Shown one piece after another: positions 1 through 6,438 of a stretch of DNA of 20,555 nucleotides. Below the pieces are notes generated by a model that made no database searches, was not told where the DNA came from, and was given only the letters and a program-made list of their open reading frames with translations. Position numbers and translations under genes: made by a program. Origin of the DNA: UBA10183 sp041653835 (lineage in GTDB: Bacteria > Omnitrophota > Gorgyraeia > Gorgyraeales > Gorgyraeaceae); assembly GCA_041653835.1 (NCBI GenBank), contig JBAZEP010000029.1, positions 1 to 20,555 of the forward strand, in the 5' to 3' direction. How positions within the stretch are numbered: position 1 is the stretch's first letter; every line of letters begins with the position of its first letter.

Positions 1-39
1 CAGCGGTCGCCCCCACCCGACCGCTGCCGAAAAGGCAGC
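1..39. other. Two overlapping GC-rich hairpins at the window edge
   Basis: Bases 1-9 pair perfectly with 18-26 (9 bp, 8-nt loop). Bases 23-28 pair with 34-39 (6 bp, GAAAA loop). They share 23-26, so they cannot both form completely. No convincing coding frame covers the segment, and it lies beyond the terminator of the por/tRNA-Asn unit. It could be the end of a structured RNA or of a gene outside the window; I cannot identify it. Confidence 0.35.
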
Positions 40-52
40 AGTACAAGAGGAC

Positions 53-85
53 AAAAAAAATCCCCCTATCAGTACTGATAGGGGG
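53..85 (-). terminator. Intrinsic terminator after tRNA-Asn
   Basis: Read on the minus strand, a perfect 12-bp stem (62-73 with 74-85, GC-rich base) is followed by an A and eight consecutive T (53-60). It sits 13 nt beyond the CCA end of tRNA-Asn. It is the only convincing stop signal for the por operon plus tRNA transcript. There is no U-run on the plus strand, so it works in one direction. Confidence 0.9.
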
Positions 86-98
86 AACAAAACACACT

Positions 99-174
99 TG
101 GCTCCCCGGGCTGGACTCGAACCAGCAACCTACTGGTTAACAGCCAGTCGCTACTACCATTGAGCTACCGGGGA
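99..174 (-). tRNA. tRNA-Asn(GTT)
   Basis: The minus strand folds into a complete cloverleaf: acceptor TCCCCGG/CCGGGGA, anticodon stem ACTGG/CCAGT with loop CTGTTAA (anticodon GTT), T arm with GGTTCGAGTCC, discriminator G and an encoded CCA (99-101). Its 5' end is only 16 nt after the porB stop codon and I see no promoter in that gap. It is therefore probably cut out of the por mRNA. The terminator follows directly. Confidence 0.95.
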
Positions 175-190
175 ATGTTTCCTTTATATA

Positions 191-1126
191 TTATGCTACT
201 TTACAGGTTGAGTTGCAAAGATTTTCAAGACGCGCCCAGTTTTCGTCTATGCCCTGCTGGATCTCGTCTATAATATGTTTATTTTCTTCCGTGAAAAGAT
301 GGCTGAAGCGGCCCTGGGATTTGAGCCATTCGACTATGGGTTTTCTCTCTTTGGGTTTATAGGTGAAGCGCCATATGCCGTTCTCCACTTCTATTAAAGG
401 CCACGCTCCTGTATCTACCGCGAGCTTGGATATCTCTATGGATTTTTCCTGCGGGAATCTCCACCCCCTGTGGCATGTGGCGATCACATTTATAAAAGCC
501 GGGCCGTCCGCCGCGAACGCCTTTTCAGCTTTGGTAACAAGGTCATTCCAGTGGGAAGCGGATGCCTGCGCCACATAAGGGATCTTATGAGCCGCTACGA
601 TCGAAGTAAGGTCTTTTTTGCTCTGCACCTTGCCGTAACTCGCTTTACCTGACGGAGCGGTAGTGGTGGACGCTCCTTTAGGGGTCGCGCCTGAGCGCTG
701 TATGCCTGTATTCATGTAAGCTTCGTTATTGTAACATACGTAAACAAACTTATGCCCTCTTTCAAGCGCGCCTGACAGGGACTGCAGCCCTATATCATAT
801 GTGCCGCCGTCACCGCCAAAGGAGATGAACTTTATATCTTTTGTGATCTTGCCTTTTTTCTTGAGCGCCCGGTAAGCTGTCTCGACACCGCTCATGGTCG
901 CGGCGGCGTTCTCGAACGCTGAATGTATAAAAGGCACTTTCCAGGCTGTAAAAGGATAGATAGTGGTAGCGACTTCAAGGCATCCTGTGGCTGAGCCCGC
1001 TACAACATAGTCTTTGGTGCCCATTAAAACCTGGCGCACTATTATCGACGCCCCGCATCCCGCGCAAAGCCGATGTCCGCCTGAAAGACGTTCCGGTATT
1101 TTTGAGAGTTCTTTTATGTTTGCCAT
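191..1126 (-). CDS. porB: Pyruvate:ferredoxin oxidoreductase, beta subunit (TPP-binding)
   Basis: This is the thiamine-diphosphate subunit of a four-subunit 2-oxoacid:ferredoxin oxidoreductase, which oxidatively decarboxylates pyruvate to acetyl-CoA and passes electrons to ferredoxin in the cytoplasm. It has 311 residues, normal for PorB. Visible signatures are CAGCG at 21-25, the TPP/Mg motif GDGG at 105-108, and NNEAYMNTG at 133-141. Cysteines 21, 24, 49 and 218 fit the four ligands of the [4Fe-4S] cluster of this subunit. The ATG is one base after the porA stop, with AAGGGA as ribosome site inside porA. It is the last protein gene of the operon, followed by tRNA-Asn. A 2-ketoisovalerate-type specificity cannot be excluded from sequence alone, but the order gamma-delta-alpha-beta is that of pyruvate enzymes. 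Confidence 0.93.
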   Translation of the reverse strand: MANIKELSKIPERLSGGHRLCAGCGASIIVRQVLMGTKDYVVAGSATGCLEVATTIYPFTAWKVPFIHSAFENAAATMSGVETAYRALKKKGKITKDIKFISFGGDGGTYDIGLQSLSGALERGHKFVYVCYNNEAYMNTGIQRSGATPKGASTTTAPSGKASYGKVQSKKDLTSIVAAHKIPYVAQASASHWNDLVTKAEKAFAADGPAFINVIATCHRGWRFPQEKSIEISKLAVDTGAWPLIEVENGIWRFTYKPKERKPIVEWLKSQGRFSHLFTEENKHIIDEIQQGIDENWARLENLCNSTCKVA

Positions 1127-1127
1127 G

Positions 1128-2309
1128 TTATTCCCTTGACCCGAGATAATTCACGGGATTAGCGACTTTTTTATTTTTTAATACGCTTCCGAGTTCGGTG
1201 AAGACTTTCCTGATATCTTCCGGGAATATATCCCTTCCGCCCAGGCCGTATATGTAATTCATGACAAAAGGCTTTATGGATGAATCGTATAACGCGGCTT
1301 TTACTTCAGTATAAAGAGGCCCGCCTTCGGCTGAGAATGATTCCGCCCTGTCAAGCACGGCTAACGCCTTGACATTCTTAAACGCGGCCAAAATCTTTTC
1401 TCTCGGGAAAGGCCTGAAAACTCTCGGCCTCAAAAGCCCTGCCTTAACGCCCTTTGACCTTAACTCGTCAACCACCATCCTTGCCGTGCCCGCTGTGGAC
1501 GACAGCGCCACTATAGCGATATCCGCGTCATCTAATTTATAGGTATCTATAAAATCGTATTTTGTCCCGAATGTCTTCTCGAATTCCTTGAATAGCTCAG
1601 GCATTATGTTCAACGCCGCCTTCATTGACTCGGACTGCTGGCGCTTATGCTCGAAATAGTAATCCTGCAGGTCCAAAGGTCCGTATGTCACAGGGTGGTC
1701 CACATCCAGTAGAGGGTGAGCGGGTTTGTATTCTCCCACAAACTCTTTTACTTTTTTATCGTCGAAAAGTTCGATGCCTTCCACGGCGTGGCTGGTGACA
1801 AAACCGTCCTGGCACACCATCACTGGTAAAAGTATGTCCTTATGCTCGGCTATCCTGACCGCGAGAATAGTATTTTCATATACCTCTTGGCCGTTCTCGC
1901 AATATATCTGCAGCCAGCCCGAATCCCTGGCGCCCATTGTGTCGGAATGGTCGCAATGGATATTGATAGGGCCTGAAAGCGCGCGATTAACAACAGGCAT
2001 TACTATAGGCAACCTGAGTGAAGCCGCTATATAAACCACTTCCCACATGAGCGCGAGCCCGTTCGCGGAAGTGGCTGTCATGGTGCGCGCGCCGGCAGCT
2101 GAAGCGCCTACGCATGCGCTCATGGCGCTATGCTCGGATTCGACCGCTATAAGCTCGGTCGAGACATTGCCGTTCGCCACATAATTCGAAAAATACATCA
2201 CTATCTCGGTCTGGGGTGTGATCGGGTAAGCCGCTACTACATCAGGGTCTATCTGTTTCATAGCGGTAGCTACTGCCTGGTCGCCTGTTAAAGGTATCTT
2301 TTTTGCCAT
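1128..2309 (-). CDS. porA: Pyruvate:ferredoxin oxidoreductase, alpha subunit
   Basis: This is the alpha subunit of POR, 393 residues, the usual length. It carries the N-terminal pyrimidine-binding region (GDQAVATAMKQIDPDVVAAYPITPQTEI is the family opening, residues about 9-36) and the conserved stretch VESEHSAMSACVGASAAGAR that follows. The C-terminal half, with LLRPRVFRPFP, is the transketolase-C-like domain. With PorB it forms the TPP active site. The start ATG lies one base after the porD stop with AAGGA upstream, and its own stop is one base before porB, so translation of the cluster is tightly coupled. Confidence 0.93.
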   Translation of the reverse strand: MAKKIPLTGDQAVATAMKQIDPDVVAAYPITPQTEIVMYFSNYVANGNVSTELIAVESEHSAMSACVGASAAGARTMTATSANGLALMWEVVYIAASLRLPIVMPVVNRALSGPINIHCDHSDTMGARDSGWLQIYCENGQEVYENTILAVRIAEHKDILLPVMVCQDGFVTSHAVEGIELFDDKKVKEFVGEYKPAHPLLDVDHPVTYGPLDLQDYYFEHKRQQSESMKAALNIMPELFKEFEKTFGTKYDFIDTYKLDDADIAIVALSSTAGTARMVVDELRSKGVKAGLLRPRVFRPFPREKILAAFKNVKALAVLDRAESFSAEGGPLYTEVKAALYDSSIKPFVMNYIYGLGGRDIFPEDIRKVFTELGSVLKNKKVANPVNYLGSRE

Positions 2310-2310
2310 G

Positions 2311-2592
2311 TTATTCCTTTTTCATATCAATACATTTTAAAGGGCAGACTGACGCGCAAATGCCGCAGCCCTTGCAGTGCTCGTAGTCAAAACCTTCCAT
2401 CTTGCCTTCTTTCACCAGTATGGAAGAATCCGGGCAATACATCCAGCACATAAGGCAGTTGGAGCATCTTTTCTCGTTTTTTACCGGCTTGAATGTGCGC
2501 CAGCCGCCTGTCTTGTATTTGACGGCGCTGCCTGCCTCTGTTATAAGCCCGCCTATTGGTATCTCTTTCCAGCTTTTTTTCTTTTCAGCCAT
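2311..2592 (-). CDS. porD: Pyruvate:ferredoxin oxidoreductase, delta subunit (2[4Fe-4S] ferredoxin)
   Basis: This is a small ferredoxin-like subunit of 93 residues that carries electrons from the TPP site of POR to external ferredoxin. Two complete CX2CX2CX3CP motifs are visible: C43/C46/C49/C53 and C73/C76/C79/C83. The N-terminal 40 residues (with IGGLITEAGSAVKYKTGGWR) match the usual PorD leader that docks to the catalytic subunits. The ribosome site AGGCGG is five bases before the ATG, and porC ends 11 bases upstream. Confidence 0.93.
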   Translation of the reverse strand: MAEKKKSWKEIPIGGLITEAGSAVKYKTGGWRTFKPVKNEKRCSNCLMCWMYCPDSSILVKEGKMEGFDYEHCKGCGICASVCPLKCIDMKKE

Positions 2593-2603
2593 ATTAACCG
2601 CCT

Positions 2604-3173
2604 CTATCCTAATTTTAATTCGTTGTACGCTCTTTTAATGCCTTCTATATTCGCTTTGGTCTTTTCCTCTCCCAGCTTTTTAAGGAATTTCGCCTTTACT
2701 ATAGCGCTCACCTCGTCTATGGAAACGATATTATTGATTTTTAAAAAAGCGCCGAGCATGGGCATATTGGGCATAGGTATCTTAAGGGTCTCGAGGGCGA
2801 TCTTCGTGGCGTCCACAACACCGACCTTACCCTGTTTAAAACCGATCTCTTTCCTGATGTCTTCCGGAGATTTGTCCGTATTCACGAGCAAGACCCCTCC
2901 GTCTTTCAGTCCTTCGGTAACATCCGTTACCCCGAGGAGCGTAGGGTCTATGACAATGACCACGTCCGGGTTCGTGACAGAACTATGGACATAAATAGGC
3001 TCATCGCTGATGCGGGTAAACGCCTTCATGGGCGCGCCCGCTCTTTCAGGCCCGTATTCAGGGAATGCCTGGATATGCTTACCTATATCAAGGGCGGCCT
3101 CTCCCAGGAACTGGGATGCTGTCTTCGCTCCCTGCCCGCCTCTTCCATGCCAGCAAACTTCCACCATTGACAT
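2604..3173 (-). CDS. porC: Pyruvate:ferredoxin oxidoreductase, gamma subunit
   Basis: This is the gamma subunit of POR and the first gene of the operon. It has 189 residues, normal for the family. The diagnostic N-terminus WHGRGGQGAKTASQFL (residues 8-23) and EYGPERAGAPMKAFTRIS further on identify the CoA-binding 2-oxoacid oxidoreductase gamma domain. The ATG at 3171-3173 is preceded by AGAAAGG at suitable spacing; a second ATG two codons later is possible. The promoter at 3211-3239 gives a leader of about 30 nt. It is also called porG in some genomes. Confidence 0.92.
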   Translation of the reverse strand: MSMVEVCWHGRGGQGAKTASQFLGEAALDIGKHIQAFPEYGPERAGAPMKAFTRISDEPIYVHSSVTNPDVVIVIDPTLLGVTDVTEGLKDGGVLLVNTDKSPEDIRKEIGFKQGKVGVVDATKIALETLKIPMPNMPMLGAFLKINNIVSIDEVSAIVKAKFLKKLGEEKTKANIEGIKRAYNELKLG

Positions 3174-3210
3174 AATGAATGCCTTTCTCTTTTGAGCAAT
3201 TAGGCCTTTT

Positions 3211-3239
3211 ATTGTATAATCTCAGCCTTGATTTGTCAA
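3211..3239 (-). promoter_or_regulatory. Sigma-70 type promoter of the por operon
   Basis: On the minus strand there is TTGACA (3234-3239), 17 bases, then TACAAT (3211-3216). This is a near-consensus promoter 38 nt before the porC ATG. The -35 box overlaps the stop codon of recR (3236-3238), so the por operon starts inside the end of the preceding gene. No terminator separates recR from it, so some read-through from dnaX-recR is likely. Confidence 0.85.
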
Positions 3240-3847
3240 GTCCGATTAGATACGGGGTGCCTTCCCTCAAGCGCCCTTATGAGCGTGGCCTGGTCTATAT
3301 AGTCCAGGTTCCCGCCTACAGGAATGCCGTACGCAATGCGGCTTATTTTTATTTTCAACGGTTTGATGTGCTCTGAAAGATACAAAGCCGTGGTTTCGCC
3401 TTCCGCGTTCGAGTCGGTAGCCAGGATAACTTCCTTTACCTTGTCTTCCTTGATGCGGGCCATGAGTTCTTTTATCCTCAACTCTTCCGGCCCGATGCCG
3501 TCCAGAGGGGAGATTGCCCCGAATAACACATGATACACGCCCCTGTACCTGCCTGATTTCTCTAAGAGGATGAGGTCTTTGGGTTCCTGCACCACGCAGA
3601 TCGTTGTCTTGTCCCGCCTTGAGTCATTGCAGATAGAACAGGTTTCTGCCTCGCTGAGATTGCCGCAGATCTTACAAAATCTTATATCCTCTTTTACTTT
3701 GCGTATTACCGAAGAGAACCTCGCCATATCCTCAGCCGGCGCTTTAAGCACATAAAACGCCATCCTTTCGGCGCTCTTCGCGCCTATGCCAGGCATGCTC
3801 TTGAAAAAATCTATCAATTCCTGCATTGATTTGGTATAAGCGCTCAT
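3236..3847 (-). CDS. recR: Recombination mediator protein RecR
   Basis: RecR works with RecO and RecF to load RecA at single-strand gaps during recombinational repair. It has 203 residues, the normal length. An N-terminal helix-hairpin-helix region (LIDFFKSMPGIGAKSAERMA, 11-30) is followed by a four-cysteine zinc finger (C58, C61, C70, C73), then a TOPRIM domain starting near TTICVVQEPKDL, and the C-terminal YGIPVGGNLDYID signature. The start ATG is one base after the dnaX stop, without a clear ribosome site, so translation is probably coupled to dnaX. Most bacteria have ybaB between dnaX and recR; it is missing here. Confidence 0.95.
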   Translation of the reverse strand: MSAYTKSMQELIDFFKSMPGIGAKSAERMAFYVLKAPAEDMARFSSVIRKVKEDIRFCKICGNLSEAETCSICNDSRRDKTTICVVQEPKDLILLEKSGRYRGVYHVLFGAISPLDGIGPEELRIKELMARIKEDKVKEVILATDSNAEGETTALYLSEHIKPLKIKISRIAYGIPVGGNLDYIDQATLIRALEGRHPVSNRT

Positions 3848-3848
3848 T

Positions 3849-5540
3849 TTAGTTACTCTTCGCCGCCTTGAAAATCCTGCCGCCGAATATGTTCAGCGCG
3901 GAATCTATGACAGGTTCTTTGGCTTTCATCTCTTCTTTTATTTCACTGGACGCGGAGGCGGGTTCTTTTGGTTTTCTGTCCGTAGCTATGAAGTTTATCC
4001 TTACAGGCGTGTCCATTATCTGCGAAAGCGCCTTTTCTATGGCATCTTTATTTTGTTTTTCCTCAAGCACTTCCCTATGCAAACTGAATTCCTTTGGAAA
4101 ACCTATCATCACGACGTTACCTTTTGCGGAATCAGGCTCGCCTTCAGCGAGATAAGTAGATATGGACATTTTTTTGACTGCCATTGTTTTTACGAGTATG
4201 GGCCAGGCATCCTTTACCCTTGCCACGTCTATCGACGCCTTGCTTCCGCTGTCAGGCTGCGCCAAAGGGGCCGGTGCCGGGTTCTCGGACTTCTTTATGT
4301 TCCCGGGAGCGGAGAAGATCTTTTTCAAAAAAGGTTTTTCCTGGGCAGGTGCCTGAGATACTACAGGTGCAGGGGCAGGCTGAGCCTGTGTTCCGCCTGA
4401 GGCATGCCGGATATCCTGTATCTTAGACAGGATCTCTTCTATGGAAGCGATTGACTCTCTTGAAGCAAGCTTTATCATGGAAAGCTCAAAAACTATCCTT
4501 TCGGGAAGAAGCTGTTTTATCATCTTAAGGCCGTTGGAAACAACTCCTATGATATAGAATATATCGCCCTGCGTCAGGGTATCAGCCTGTTTTTTGACCC
4601 TGTCGATGGAATCTTTCGGGAGATTTATTATTTCCCCCGAAACAATGCCTGATTTCACGATCATCATGTTCCTGAAATGTTCCAGGAGTTCCAGGAGGAA
4701 TTGCTTCGCGTCTTTGCCGGAATTCAATATCTCGTCAACCAGGTGGATCAGCGCTCCGGCGTCTTTATTGATTATAAAATCCGCTGTCCTGAAAAGCGTT
4801 TCCTGGTCTATCATGCCGAGCGACTCTATTACGTCCTTCAGTTGTATCTTTCCTTTATTAAAAGACGCTATCTGGTCAAGGATGCTTTCAGCGTCGCGCA
4901 TACTGCCGTCCGACGCCCTGGCGATATATAAAAACGCGTCTTCGTCTATATTCAGATGTTCAGCCTTACTTACCTCATGAAGTTTCGCTATTATATCTTT
5001 TGTCTGTATGCGCCTGAAATCGAACCTGTGGCATCTCGACAGTATGGTCGGAAGCACCTTGTGCGGTTCGGTGGTGGCAAATATAAATTTTACGTGGCTT
5101 GGCGGCTCCTCGAGGGTCTTCAGAAGGGCGTTGAACGCCTCGGTCGTAAGCATATGCACTTCATCTATTATATATATCTTGAAGCGGCCTTTTGACGGGG
5201 AGAATTTCACGGTCTCCCTCAGATTCCTGATCTCGTCTATGCCGCGGTTGGAAGCGCCGTCTATCTCTATGACATCCATGCTGGAGCCTAGGGTTACTTC
5301 CTTGCAGGAAACGCATGAATTGCAGGGTTTCGCCGAAGGGCCTTTTTCGCAGTTCAGCGCCTTGGAGAATATCCTGGCGGTAGAGGTTTTCCCTATGCCT
5401 CTGGGCCCGGCGAATAAATAAGCGTGGTGGAGCCTGTCCATGGAAATGGCGTTCTTAAGGATAGTGGTGATATGCTCCTGCCCCACTATCTCATCAAAAT
5501 CCTGGGGCCTCCATTTACGCGCGAAAGGTAAGTATGTCAT
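3849..5540 (-). CDS. dnaX: DNA polymerase III subunit tau (gamma/tau)
   Basis: This is the clamp-loader ATPase of the replicative polymerase, 563 residues. Residues 1-170 are the AAA+ module: Walker A GPRGIGKT (45-52), zinc module C64/C73/C76/C79, Walker B IIDEVHML (124-131) and sensor LSRC (167-170). The clamp-loader collar domain runs to about 375. A proline/alanine-rich linker (about 383-430) leads to a C-terminal tau-like domain (about 435-530). The start follows tRNA-Ser(GCT) by 20 nt with no strong ribosome site. A T TTT TTG heptamer in the linker may cause a -1 frameshift giving a 429-residue gamma-like product (see findings). The gene is transcribed from the tRNA promoter at 5677-5705. 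Confidence 0.95.
   Translation of the reverse strand: MTYLPFARKWRPQDFDEIVGQEHITTILKNAISMDRLHHAYLFAGPRGIGKTSTARIFSKALNCEKGPSAKPCNSCVSCKEVTLGSSMDVIEIDGASNRGIDEIRNLRETVKFSPSKGRFKIYIIDEVHMLTTEAFNALLKTLEEPPSHVKFIFATTEPHKVLPTILSRCHRFDFRRIQTKDIIAKLHEVSKAEHLNIDEDAFLYIARASDGSMRDAESILDQIASFNKGKIQLKDVIESLGMIDQETLFRTADFIINKDAGALIHLVDEILNSGKDAKQFLLELLEHFRNMMIVKSGIVSGEIINLPKDSIDRVKKQADTLTQGDIFYIIGVVSNGLKMIKQLLPERIVFELSMIKLASRESIASIEEILSKIQDIRHASGGTQAQPAPAPVVSQAPAQEKPFLKKIFSAPGNIKKSENPAPAPLAQPDSGSKASIDVARVKDAWPILVKTMAVKKMSISTYLAEGEPDSAKGNVVMIGFPKEFSLHREVLEEKQNKDAIEKALSQIMDTPVRINFIATDRKPKEPASASSEIKEEMKAKEPVIDSALNIFGGRIFKAAKSN
4326..4332 (-). other. Candidate -1 frameshift heptamer in dnaX
   Basis: The heptamer T TTT TTG is in the correct phase for -1 slippage (codons 404-405, Phe-Leu). 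An AGGA element lies a few bases upstream. After slippage, 24 further codons precede a TGA at 4252-4254, giving 429 residues. I see only a weak possible stem downstream, so function is uncertain. Confidence 0.35.
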
Positions 5541-5560
5541 GATTTAATTTATCATCCAGA

Positions 5561-5654
5561 TGGCGGAGAGGCAGGGATTCGAACCCTGGATACAGCTTTT
5601 CAACCGTATAGCGGTTTAGCAAACCGCCGCACTCGACCACTATGCGACCTCTCC
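5561..5654 (-). tRNA. tRNA-Ser(GCT)
   Basis: A class II tRNA on the minus strand with acceptor GGAGAGG/CCTCTCC, anticodon stem around loop TTGCTAA (anticodon GCT, reading AGC/AGU), a long variable arm, T loop GTTCGAATCC and an encoded CCA (5561-5563). It is the first element of the dnaX-recR transcription unit and has its own promoter. Confidence 0.95.
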
Positions 5655-5676
5655 GGAATTCTACTCTCAGCGTTTA

Positions 5677-5705
5677 ATTGTATCATATCCCGGGAGAGGT
5701 ATCAA
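5677..5705 (-). promoter_or_regulatory. Promoter of tRNA-Ser(GCT)-dnaX-recR
   Basis: TTGATA (5700-5705), 17-base spacer, TACAAT (5677-5682) on the minus strand, 22 nt before the tRNA 5' end. No other promoter or terminator is visible between the tRNA and dnaX. Confidence 0.8.
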
Positions 5706-5742
5706 TATTTCATTTGGGTATCTTCGGAGGGATGAAATATAT

Positions 5743-5964
5743 TCACTCTATAAAATCTTTCGGGTCTTTTTTATACACCGCTGCCAGTTCTTTTATCTGT
5801 ACAATGTCCAGCCTGCACTGGCCGGATTCGATCTTGGAGACATAAGACTGGGTCTTCCCGAGTTTCTCAGCCACTTCTTCCTGCTTAAGCTTCGCGGCCT
5901 TGCGCGCCCGTACCAGCCGCTTGACCAGGGATTTATGGGTTTTTGTGTAAATTGTTTTTACCAT
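5743..5964 (-). CDS. Small Xre-family helix-turn-helix regulator
   Basis: A 73-residue cytoplasmic DNA-binding protein made of little more than one helix-turn-helix domain (about residues 16-66). The typical Xre/Cro pattern is visible: RKAAKLKQEEVAEKLGKTQSYVSKIESG, with the QSYVSKIE recognition-helix signature. The basic N-terminus (KTHKSLVKRLVRARK) probably contacts DNA. It is divergent from a receiver gene, and a perfect 35-bp palindrome lies between them, so autoregulation is likely. No toxin or antitoxin partner is adjacent and no phage genes are near, so I prefer a housekeeping regulator to an antitoxin. Its target genes cannot be told from sequence. Confidence 0.8.
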   Translation of the reverse strand: MVKTIYTKTHKSLVKRLVRARKAAKLKQEEVAEKLGKTQSYVSKIESGQCRLDIVQIKELAAVYKKDPKDFIE

Positions 5965-5986
5965 GCCTTGACTTATCCTTTAGCAT

Positions 5987-6015
5987 ATGATATATTCTGT
6001 ATTGTAATATTCCAA
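5987..6015 (-). promoter_or_regulatory. Probable promoter of the Xre regulator
   Basis: TTGGAA (6010-6015), 17 bases, TATCAT (5987-5992) on the minus strand, giving a leader of about 16 nt before the ATG at 5964. Its -35 box lies at the centre of the palindrome. An alternative is the mirror-image TTGTAA-N18-TACAAT inside the palindrome itself. Confidence 0.5.
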
Positions 6016-6033
6016 ATTGGAATATTACAATAC
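5999..6033. promoter_or_regulatory. 35-bp perfect palindrome, candidate operator
   Basis: Bases 5999-6015 are the exact reverse complement of 6017-6033 around a single central base (6016): 17-bp arms without mismatch, AT-rich, with TTCCAAATTGGAA at the core. It lies between the divergent Xre regulator and receiver gene and covers elements of both promoters. No U-run follows on either strand, so it is not an intrinsic terminator. The adjacent Xre protein is the most economical candidate ligand. Confidence 0.75.
6002..6031 (+). promoter_or_regulatory. Probable promoter of the receiver gene
   Basis: TTGTAA (6002-6007), 18 bases, TACAAT (6026-6031), lying wholly inside the palindrome. Transcription would start near 6038, and the ribosome site GAGGA is at 6045-6049. 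Confidence 0.55.
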
Positions 6034-6054
6034 CGGTCAAAAGTGAGGATTATA

Positions 6055-6438
6055 ATGATTAAAACACCTGAAAACAAGAGAATTCTTGTCGTAGACGATG
6101 ACGCGGAAACAAGGGATATACTGTGCAGCATACTTATCGAAAGAAAATTTATAGTAGAAAAAGCCTGTAACGGAAAAGACGCGCTAAAGAAAATCGGGAT
6201 CAATAAACCGGACATCATCCTTCTTGATTATCTTATGCCTGTAATGGACGGCATGGAGGCCTGCCGTAAGATAAAAAATGATCCCGAGACCCGGGCAATA
6301 CCGATAATTTTATGCTCGGCTACGCATATTAAAAAAGGAAAAGATGGAAAAATGCGGGTTGACGGCTATCTGGAAAAACCGTTTACTATAGAGAAACTCT
6401 TTAGAAAAATCGATACTCTTCTCAAAACACAAAATTAA
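6055..6438 (+). CDS. Single-domain response regulator (CheY-like receiver)
   Basis: A stand-alone receiver domain of 127 residues with no output domain. All active-site positions are present: acidic pair D14/D15, phospho-acceptor D58 in LLDYLMP, a Ser/Thr switch in LCSAT (88-90), and K108 in YLEKPF. The frame is open upstream to 5935, but the start at 6055 is preferred: GAGGA lies six bases before it and the receiver fold begins seven codons later, while the extension would run through the palindrome. No histidine kinase is adjacent, so its partner is elsewhere. It ends convergently with tadA; the two stop codons overlap in TTAA. Confidence 0.88.
   Translation: MIKTPENKRILVVDDDAETRDILCSILIERKFIVEKACNGKDALKKIGINKPDIILLDYLMPVMDGMEACRKIKNDPETRAIPIILCSATHIKKGKDGKMRVDGYLEKPFTIEKLFRKIDTLLKTQN

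Noticed and set aside
2..163. Open plus-strand frame through the left edge and tRNA-Asn
   Set aside because: It runs through the terminator and the antisense of a complete tRNA and has no start in the window. Open frames opposite tRNAs are a frequent artefact.
2377..2994. 205-codon open frame on the plus strand across porD and porC
   Set aside because: It is antisense to two genes with intact iron-sulfur and CoA-domain motifs, has no ribosome site and resembles no family. Long antisense frames are common opposite coding DNA here.
5707..5738. Possible terminator after the Xre gene
   Set aside because: A short stem (ATTTCAT/ATGAAAT) can form, but the loop is long, the inner pairs are weak and no U-run follows on the minus strand.
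5743..5964. Xre regulator as an antitoxin of a toxin-antitoxin pair
   Set aside because: No small toxin-like frame adjoins it on the same strand; the neighbours are tRNA-Ser and a receiver protein.
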